Positions 56,115 to 64,000 of a DNA stretch of 64,000 nt are shown here, piece after piece. The notes beneath the pieces were generated by a model, which saw only the letters and a list, made by a program, of their open reading frames with translations, did not search any database and was not told the DNA's origin. Position numbers and translations under genes: made by a program. The stretch is from Aphrophora alni (taxonomy: Eukaryota; Arthropoda; Insecta; Hemiptera; Aphrophoridae): the NCBI GenBank assembly GCA_963513935.1, contig OY740776.1, forward strand, positions 13,999,819-14,063,818, given 5' to 3'. The number at the start of each line of letters is the position of its first letter. The stretch's first letter is position 1.

Positions 56115-58155
56115 CTAAGTGATTTAGAAATTTATTTAGGCCTATCGACTATAAATTGCAATAAATTATTTATAAAGGAAACATGAAAGAAAATATGGAA
56201 TACAATAGTGAAATCAAATTTATAAACAAACAACTTAAAAATTAACAAATTATGACAATAAATTCAGATTTATATACAATTTATTCTAATAACAAACAAA
56301 AATGTGTAGTAGCTCCTATATAAGATGTTAGGTAATGTTAATCAGGGTACACTTATTTTTCTTCTTTATTATCAGCTGATTATTAGGGCTTACACTAAAA
56401 ATATCAGTGAATTTTAACTTTATCACTTGTTTAAATAAATTATATCTTTATTTATCTTATCTATATAATTATTCCCTACTTGCAAAATGAAATGAATAAT
56501 ATGAAATAGGCATGTTTATTTTTCTTTTATTCAGTTGATGTGAATATTTTACATATAATTGAGGAATTATTTATTATAAAAATAAAATTTTAGGCTAAGA
56601 ACTTAATTTATGAAAGGTTAATGAATTATATAATCTTCAGATGTCCTTTATTGAAATTTTGTATTGTTACAAGGGTACTTACACGTTATATTTCAAGCTT
56701 TAGATAGTACATCAAAATTTTTAATGAATTTTAGCAAGTTTTTAAAATGGAAATTATACACAAATTGTGATTTACGTTGATTACAGGCTACTTTACAAGC
56801 ATTAATAGGAACCAAAAGAATCCCAGATAACGATTTTAAACAAAATCATTCTTAGAGTCTCTCTCAAATCAGTGTGATCGGATATGTAATTACAAATTTT
56901 AATACAAGGCTATGCTTTTATTAGAAAAAAAAAATCATACCACTGATGTTTAATTTGAAACATGTATAATCTTTACAATTAATTGTTTTGACACCTTTTT
57001 CCTTTCCTATTTGTATATTTAAAATGTCAAGAAAATATGTTTTAAATAGATTATTGTCTTAGAAACAGAAAAAATCAAATTGACCATTTATTTTTAATTG
57101 AACCACACCAATAATTTATAATAAACTTCCTGACAACTTTAAAAATTGTTTAAAAATTGTAAGAATATAAAAAAGTATTTGAACTTTCTAAAGGACATTG
57201 CGATCTTGTTGAATGTAATTTTGTGTTGTAACTGTGTGTGTGTGTGTGTGTGTGTGCTCGTATTGCGCGGTGAGAGTCTTTGACAAAAATTAAAGACAGT
57301 AAAATGTTGAGTGAAGAGTTGAATTTTTTGTAAAGCTCTTCTTATTTTATGTTCCTTAAGGTTATCTAGTAGACCTATTAGGCAATTATTGTTTGTGTTT
57401 CCGTTTCTCTTTTATATTACTGTACTTTAATTTTGTGATGTTGCATTGTTTACTTAATTTAACTGCTCCCTTAAAAGACCCTTCTCCCTTTTCTACTTTC
57501 TTTTTCTTATATAATTATTCTGTAACTTCAAAACAGATTTGGTCTTGAGGTTACAAAATTTCATTTCCTTAAAAATAAAACTTTTGTTTTAAAGGTATTT
57601 TTGTTTGTAAGTTAGTTTAAGTAGGTTTATGTACCTATGATTATATGTGTAACAATGTATATGTAGGATGTATTTTATATTATTTTTTAATATAAGTCGA
57701 AGTTTATAGCACAATGAGGGAATAAATAAAAGTAATAAAAATTGAATATATATTTTGAAAACATGTTTTTGGGCTAGAGACACAAATTGGAAATATCCTC
57801 AAAATCAATATTCTCCCCCCCCCCCTCCCATAATACTTTCTATATAGGCTATTAATGAGAAAGTAAATTTATGAACCTAAATAATCTTTTAAAATTATTT
57901 TTCAGTCTTCATTAATAGTGTTAAAAAAAATTCTAATAATTTTGAGCGGTATAGTCCTCTGAAATGATAATTAACTATTTGAATGATGTCACCTCGGTAA
58001 TAAATAAGCTACAGACTAATTAAGTTTTTATATCCCATGACATCACCTCTATTTTTACTGAGGATAATCAAGACTAGAAGAAGGAATAACTTATTTGTTT
58101 TCTAATATTATCAATTTAAGTTTAAATATTGTAATAGCTAAATAATAAAAAAGAG
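56115..58155. other. AT-rich intronic DNA with a (TG)n run
   Basis: Two kilobases without a supported gene or element. A (TG)n microsatellite lies at 57234-57256. A C-rich run is at 57814-57828. The frame 57589-57783 is low-complexity. Confidence 0.6.
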
Positions 58156-58191
58156 TGTTAATGAAAAAACAAACACAATATTTAGTAAATT

Positions 58192-58270
58192 CTGCAATTT
58201 TATTGAGTTTCGCCGACTATAGTTTCGCCAGCAACGGCATTTACAAGGCAAGACTCAATAAAATTGTACT
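58192..58270. mobile_element. Short inverted Penelope-like tail
   Basis: GCAATTTTATTGAGTTTCGC (58193) faces AAGACTCAATAAAATTG (58250). On the minus strand the long arm contains a decayed hammerhead-like motif ending in CTCAATAAAATTG; the other arm is a truncated tail pointing the opposite way. Same outward layout as the larger dimers at 18033 and 63193. Confidence 0.6.
58207..58250 (-). ncRNA. Decayed hammerhead-like motif
   Basis: Minus strand: TTGTAAA where CUGANGA is expected, then TGCC-GTTGCT-GGC (stem II, 58239-58227), GAAAC (58226-58222), loop TATA and GTC (58217-58215). The 3' half is a perfect hammerhead half; the 5' core is lost. Confidence 0.45.
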
Positions 58271-58404
58271 CCTTTTTTTTAAAGATTTTTTTAACAAGTT
58301 CTACATAGCAACAAGTTCTATTTAATAAAAAAAGTTTTCAAAGCGGAGCTAATTTTTTCACCGAAAAATCGCAATTTCAAAACTACAGAACTCAATGCAT
58401 TAAT

Positions 58405-58465
58405 GTCATCGAATTCAAGCAACATCGAGCGCGGTTATATTTGGATGGGTGACCACTTGGGAAAT
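58405..58465 (+). rRNA. 5S rRNA-like fragment
   Basis: GTCATCGAATTCAAGCAACA, TCGAGCGCGGTTATATTTGG and ATGGGTGACCACTTGGGAA match the central to 3' region of eukaryotic 5S rRNA, including the box A and box C parts of the internal promoter. A base or two is missing where 5S has TTAGTACTTGGA. The 5' third and the 3' end are not present, so this is a pseudogene or the head of a 5S-derived SINE. Confidence 0.75.
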
Positions 58466-58474
58466 AACACACAA

Positions 58475-58935
58475 TTTCTTTTTTTAAATAAATTTACACC
58501 AAGGTCACATAAGGTATTTATATATAGCCACCTTACTTAATTTTGTATGGTAAAAATTCGCTTACATACTGTACCTATTTTAACGCGTAATTCACTTAAT
58601 AGACCTTAACCTAGAAGAGTTGAAAAATTATGTTGTTTTTTTCATTAGGCTATAAAGAAATAAGGTAGCCTATGTAGAACATGTTTAAAAAAATCTCAAA
58701 AAAAAGCAGTAACTTTCTTTGTAAACTGTTACTCCAACTTTTTAACCAGGAAAACCATATTAATAAATGATGTTATGTTATAGGTTATAATATTAGCCTA
58801 GTCCTACATTGATAACAAAATAAACAATAGGACTACAAAAAATTTACTAAAGTATAGATCAAAAAATTACCACCGTGAAATATTTAATAGTATCTATGGT
58901 TATATAAATAATAACAAAGAACAAAATACACCCAC
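58475..58935. other. Intron 1, donor-proximal part
   Basis: AT-rich; no further exon. A word TATTTATATATAGCCACCTT (58513) relates to the small GGTTTGGCCAGG hairpin family. Confidence 0.5.
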
Positions 58936-58939
58936 TCAC

Positions 58940-59127
58940 CAACTATGTTCTACTGTCCCATTGATTTCATAAACAGCTTGGTGTTCAGCTACAGAGTATC
59001 CAAAATACGTCCCTTCTGTTCCTCTTTTTATCACAGGCAATCGTGATTCTAAATTAAATGAAAAACTAACATGAAAACTAAATGTTAATAGACATGAGAA
59101 ATAAATAAAAGTCTTTATGAGATCCAT
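58940..59127 (-). CDS. Integrin alpha subunit, exon 1
   Basis: Start ATG at 59127-59125; upstream in-frame codons lack another ATG. The first 62 residues begin MDLIKTFIYFSCLLTFSFHV, a hydrophobic signal peptide likely cleaved before FNLESRLPVIKRG. Next comes TEGTYFGYSVAEHQ, the Y-F-G-Y-S-V start of the first beta-propeller blade seen at the mature N-terminus of integrin alpha chains, and an N-G-T glycosylation site. The exon ends CATAGTTG with donor GTGAGT (58939-58934), phase 2; exon 2 at 21821 completes the Trp. The product would be a type I membrane protein of about 1000-1200 residues; the rest lies outside what I can see. Alpha-PS1-like is the likeliest type. Confidence 0.93.
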
Positions 59128-59480
59128 TATAAACAAACAAATGCACAGATTGTCGTTCGATCACTCCCACACATCACTCCACTCTCATGTTAGACGAATT
59201 CACGAATATCTTGCCCGTCGCTTACCCGAACCAAACCAAAGCAAAGCCCAAAGTACTCAAAGTAGCCACTAGCCAAGTTCACAGTCTCATTCCCTCTTCA
59301 ATGTTGCCATAGACTGAAAAACAACTTTCCCTCCAAATGATTTGAAATTTCCCTTCTATGTCAAAAATTTCCCTAATGGAAGATTGCTTTAGTTTTAAAA
59401 CTTAAACTAGAGAGTGCAGCACATACCGGCACGTGTGGCGACAACGTATGCTACAGCATGACTTCTTACCATTAAATCAA
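59128..59480 (-). promoter_or_regulatory. Integrin alpha 5' UTR and upstream region
   Basis: The first 200 bp upstream of the ATG are GC-richer than the neighbourhood and lack an upstream ATG in frame. No TATA box is evident at a fitting distance. The transcription start cannot be fixed by eye; the region 59140-59290 is the likely core promoter and 5' UTR. Confidence 0.45.
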
Positions 59481-59484
59481 ACTT

Positions 59485-62400
59485 TAAATCCCTTGTTCTA
59501 GCTGAGACAGAACATTTTACATTACATCAACTGTACTATTTACAACTCTACAAACTAGAATACACTTTGTGAATAAAGATTACACGTTAAGAATAGAAAT
59601 TACTCATGACTACATATTTCACATAAAAATCTGTAAACAATTTACCAATAAATGGAAAAGAACATACTTATTTTTTCAAATAATTATTTAAAATGCAACA
59701 AACTATAAACTGTTATATCATAATTCCAGTAGACATTACCAAATTTTTAAACTCACCATCTGAAGACCATAAAAATCGTTATAAATATAATTAATTTTGT
59801 AGCGCTTAAATAAATGCAGGATTGTCAAATACAGTGATATGGAGTTTCTTTTGTACCCACTTCATTTCTCTTTACATTTAAAAGAGTACATTTATTTATT
59901 AAGCAGCCAGGAGACAATTTTGTACATTGTAAAGATCTTTCAAAATTACACTTTGTTAAAACAAAAAGTGCACAAACTAGAACAAAATCATACACATCCC
60001 AAACCCCTTTGTCATTAAATATATGACAGCCCCATAAATTCCTTTATAGAATAAAAATATTTTCACTTAAAATATCATAGTATTTCTTTTATGAAGTACT
60101 TTTCTTCTGTTATTATTTTAATTTTATGTGGAAGACGTCCCCAGATTGTTAGAGATTTTGCAAGCCTATATTTTGGTATATTTAGATTGAGTTTTTTTTT
60201 GTCATATCTATGTATTTGACTACTGTTTCTGTGTGAAACTTAGAGTACATAATGACATAGATAAAAATTGAAGAAAGTTTAAAATATCAATTAAAAAAGA
60301 GAGAGAATGGCTAGAGTATCTAGATTTCTTACTAAAAGATAGCTTGAACTGCATACTTTTGAAAAATTTTAACATTGATTCCTTTGAAACATTCCCCAAA
60401 TAGCAACACCATATTAGACTTGACAGAAAAATAGACCATAATATGACATTCTTAAAACCGGCAATGTTAAATAATATGATAATAAACACATAGACATTTT
60501 GATGGAAAATTTTATACTATACAATGATAAAGTTTACATCGTCTTTGACAAATTGATGACTTGACACACCCATGGTTAAATTAAAGTGGGTACAAGTGGT
60601 AGCTTCCAAATAACATTAAGAATGGTAGGCAATAATTATTTAAAGTTAATGAATTTAAAGTTATTACTCTCAAGCACAAACTTATAAGATGATTCAAATG
60701 TTGAGCTTTTCATGACAAAAAATAAACACTAAGTGTCCTCTCCCTTCCAATAATTATATATTTGTAATGATGTGTCTGTCAGCTATGCAGTACTTTATAG
60801 GCCAAATGAATGGGTTGATTTTAATAAAATTTGGTATGTCTATATTTTGAGATTAAAAAAAAAAAATTTAACTCAAAATGTTGGGTAGCTACCATAAAAC
60901 ACACTAAAATTTTAATATTCTCAAATTTCCTCTAACAATTTTGATCTGCAATTACCCCCAAAAAAAAAAAAAATATTAGTTGTAAACTCTCCAAAAATGT
61001 TGCTTAGGAAGTTACTAGTTCAGAAAGATAAGTAGACCATAGTCAAAGTTCTAATATTTCAAAATCATTGAAAAACAGTTTTGATGAAATTTGTATGAAA
61101 TATGATAACCCAAACATCAAGCATAAGAAATGAACATTTTGTGAGTAATTTGTAAACTGAACCCTGACTGACGTATTGCCTTCAACTCACGATGTAGCAC
61201 AATTGTTTGAACTATAAATCTTCTAATTTTATTATATTTTGTATGAAACCAATTTTGATATCCACTAACATTTAACATAGTGAATCTTACGGTAGCTTCT
61301 CTAAATTTTGAAATTGATTATTTGTACACATTACATTGACCTCACAAAGTGAAGCATGAAATTTGTCCATAATAATAGTTAAAAACTTATAATTTTAACA
61401 CACACACACAAACAATAACTAAATAAATTAAACAACTAAATACAAAGGGATAAAAATTGTATACTTTTACCAGCAACTGTTATTATTATTAAAGAGCAAC
61501 TGTTATTATTATTAAAACAACTCCTCCTAGAAAAAGAGAAGAACTCTGACTCAGAAATAAATTCCTCGCAGCCAAGATACTTCTGCAAGTTTGACTTAAA
61601 TTTTATTTCTGGGTTAAGTTGCTTTAGTAAAGGATGAAACTTGTAATAAAACTGATATATAACACAAGGGATTTCTTCTGGCTATGCATGTTATAACAGG
61701 AGCTATATGAAAAATCTTATCTTCACCTTGTCAGTATTTATGATTTCATTCTTAAACTGAAGTAAATTTATCTGAAAAAAATTATAAAATTGTTTCCATC
61801 AATAATGTTTTATATGAGAAAGTTTGGGCAATATATTTGCAACTTTTAATAATTATATATTGTGAGGAAACTTATTTTCAAATATACACAGTTTTGTTTG
61901 TAGATAATAAAACACAATTATTTATTTTGTATATCCACTTATACTGTATGTTTTGTTTGTACTTCCACTACTCCCCTCCACTTTTATACACTCAAATCAA
62001 AATAATAAATGTTAAACAAAAGTGTTTGACCCTATTTTTACAAAATTTATAAAAATAACACTAGTTTCAGTCTACTAGTAGTTTCAATTAACCTGCATGT
62101 AGTTAAAATTAGAGACAACTCTGACCAAATTAGAGATAGACTTACTGTTCGGAAATGACAAGTGGTGTAGCTAGGGGGCAGCAGGATGAGGAAGGGGCAG
62201 CGGTCTTGCGTCATCATTGCCAGGGAAACAAGGGTACTAGCCAAGGCCAAAAACATTACTCACTGCATACATGCACTGAAAAGATCAGTCTCGCAGCTCG
62301 TATTTTCTTGCTTATATAATAATCAATGTTGATGATAGATACCAAACAGTTTTATAACAGGCCTCTAAATAAGCCCTATGCACTGTCATTGCAATTCAGG

Positions 62401-63185
62401 TGAATGTTTTTAGAATAGTTTGTAGTATGAGTGACAGCTCACAATCAGCCAATAGTAGACGAATTCCTTCCACTACACCACTCGTGATCTCCTAAAAATA
62501 GCATCATTCTGGGGCTATTGACTGGTACAAAGTCCAAGTTCTGACTTACAGTAAGCTAAACATGCCTAACCCAATTATGCCATGTCACTCCCCCATACGA
62601 CTTTCAAAAAAGTATCCTGATAATGGTCTATCACCTGAAACCATGGTAGAATAAGGTAAGAAAGAATACCAATAAGAAAAAAGATTAGTAGATAATAAGA
62701 ATTTTGAATCTAAGAAACATAAACCTGTACCCTTACAAACTTACAACTGTGTACACCCGTATAGCTAAATGGATCATGGTGCAGATGATTTTTAGATTGT
62801 GGAAAGAGGACATTTTAGATGTCACATTCTTCACATATGGTATTTCCATTTGTTAGGGTATGTCAACAACCAAAATACATGAGTCTGTTGTGCACAAAAT
62901 TCCCATGAGATCCACAAGTTGCTGCTGTATTATAAAAATATTGTTGATTGGGTTGGAATGTTATGTAGGTATATTATAGTCTGTCAACTTACAATGGTAC
63001 TGTGGCAATATTTTGTCCTAATTTCATTCCGAAATTGACAGAATATGAAACTGTCAAAAACTACTTTCAGCAGGATGATTATATCACATGTCCACGATAC
63101 TTAAGATGGTGTAGTTGCAGACAGATCATTTCTAAAACTATTTAGCCTCCAAGATCTCTGAAATTTTACATGAAAACTCACTGAA
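59485..63185. other. Upstream intergenic DNA, AT-rich
   Basis: Upstream of integrin exon 1. I see no gene. 60760-60960 resembles a decayed repeat; 61477-61525 has a 23-bp tandem duplication (CAACTGTTATTATTATTAAA twice). Frames at 60220, 61837 and 62047 have no motif. AGTGGTGTAG near 62159 and its weak inverted match near 62480 may mark another small element. Confidence 0.5.
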
Positions 63186-63269
63186 TTTAAACAATTCCGA
63201 TATAGAACGATAGACTTCCACAGTCACAAACATCATTATGATCTTGTTCTTCAGGGTATTGTCTGCACG

Positions 63270-63320
63270 TTGAGTACAGCCGACGTTTCGGGCACTTTAC
63301 AGATGTCCATTCTCAAGGCT
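63270..63320 (-). ncRNA. Hammerhead-like motif, left arm
   Basis: Minus strand: TTGAGAA in place of CUGANGA, stem II GGACA..TGCCC with one mismatch, GAAAC (63289-63285) and GTC. Two core positions deviate, so activity is doubtful. Confidence 0.45.
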
Positions 63321-63537
63321 TAACAAATGTCAAGTGAAGCGAGCCATCCTAGGCCTGAGCTTGAGGATTTATTCAAAAATAAATACACAATGCAGCTTAG
63401 AATCTTCCAGAAACGACAACTGTCACAATAAAACAATAGAATTATTGGTAGTCAAACGGTGGCCCGACAAAGGTCCACTCCCAGGACTATATAAGCTCAG
63501 GCCTAGGATGGCTTGCTTCACTTGACATTTGTTAAGC

Positions 63538-63585
63538 CTTGAGAATGGACATCTGTAAAGTGCCCGAAACGTCGGCTGTACTCAA
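63538..63585 (+). ncRNA. Hammerhead-like motif, right arm
   Basis: Same motif as the left arm on the opposite strand: TTGAGAA (63539-63545), GAAAC (63566-63570), GTC (63571-63573). Same two core deviations, so both arms share one ancestor. Confidence 0.45.
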
Positions 63586-63645
63586 CGTGCAGACAATATT
63601 GACGTGGTCGAACCCTGAAGAACAAGATCATAATTCCGATATAAT

Positions 63646-64000
63646 TGATGATTTGAAGATTTTTGAAATCACAGAAAACATTTAGAATGTGTACCATGTT
63701 GTAAGTACAGTATCCAAAACAAAATACTCTGTAACATTTGTAAAACTCCATATCATAAGTTTTTCGATACACATATATTACTTGAGGTTCGCACACTGCC
63801 AATCTGAAGAGCGGAACTACTTTGAACTTTTATTATATATTTTTTTAAATTAAATATTGTATTATTATTAGTAATAAATGTCAGTTACATAGCCATTTAA
63901 TTTGTAGTTGTGTTGTTAATTATTAGTTATTGTTTATAATTATCATTATTATTATCAGTTTAGATTTTGTATGGATAGGAGACACAGGCTTATCTTGAAA
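63646..64000. other. AT-rich DNA, nothing recognised
   Basis: No supported feature up to the window end. Confidence 0.5.

Larger units (their letters stand above)
21822..58939 (-). other. Integrin alpha intron 1, about 37.1 kb
   Basis: It is bounded by the GTGAGT donor at 58939 and the TTTCAG acceptor ending at 21822, both on the minus strand. It contains most of the mobile elements and the satellite described here. No other host exon is supported inside it. First introns are often the longest in insect genes, and they may carry enhancers, which cannot be seen by eye. Confidence 0.85.
63193..63643. mobile_element. Inverted Penelope-like dimer with target duplication
   Basis: The 12-bp direct repeat AATTCCGATATA flanks the unit (63193-63204 and 63632-63643). 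Arms: 63234-63362 and 63493-63631, reverse complements with a 13-base indel. Each contains GTTAAGCCTTGAGAATGGAC and CCCGAAACGTCGGCTGTACT, then a tail CTGAAGAACAAGATCAT. The left arm's tail is about 29 nt longer at the outer end. The spacer is about 130 bp. Both tails face outward. The frames at 63334 and 63518 are incidental. Confidence 0.85.

Overview
This is a nuclear DNA window from an insect. The base composition is strongly AT-rich, long stretches carry no open reading frame, and there are many TTAGG-type pentamers (the insect telomere unit), Tc1/mariner, Merlin and Penelope-like elements, tRNA- and 5S-derived fragments, and spliced exons with GT..AG borders. A hemipteran or a related large-genome insect is my best guess from the repeat content; the window does not prove it.

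Only one host gene can be supported. An integrin alpha subunit lies on the minus strand. Exon 1 (58940-59127) encodes a signal peptide and the start of the beta-propeller. Exon 2 (21694-21821) continues the same blade. The junction is in phase: TG from exon 1 plus G from exon 2 makes the Trp of a W-L-L-V-G-A-P motif. Intron 1 is therefore about 37.1 kb and holds most of the window. Positions 1-21693 are intron 2 or later sequence; I could not find exon 3.

Almost everything else is mobile or satellite DNA. From left to right: a SETMAR-type mariner relic split by a fold-back element (5.2-6.8 kb); a deleted mariner-like element (12.4-13.3 kb); a Penelope-like element (PLE) tail with a GIY-YIG fragment and a hammerhead-ribozyme core (16.7-17.2 kb); an inverted PLE dimer with an intact hammerhead core (18.0-18.5 kb); a Merlin element with an 8-bp target duplication (22.1-22.7 kb); a tRNA-derived SINE composite containing a near-perfect palindrome centred on the T-psi-C loop (27.6-28.1 kb); a palindromic transposon (29.3-30.0 kb); a mariner relic with nested insertions (30.1-32.4 kb); several MITEs, one inserted in another whose empty copy is also present (34.6-35.3 and 38.2-38.4 kb); twin 540-bp fold-back elements (40.6 and 51.7 kb); a Harbinger-like element with a TAA duplication (43.4-44.1 kb); and a 2.8-kb satellite of unique cores joined by variable numbers of TTAGG units (45.3-48.1 kb). 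A SINE-like family of about 250 bp recurs roughly 18 times, and a longer AT-rich repeat recurs about nine times.

The most unusual theme is that several retroelement tails (PLE and tRNA-SINE) occur as inverted pairs with both 3' tails facing outward. In two cases (27.6 and 63.2 kb) the whole inverted unit is flanked by a 10-12 bp direct repeat, as if it had inserted as one piece. I propose snap-back self-priming of first-strand cDNA during target-primed reverse transcription. This is an inference from the sequence, with checks given.
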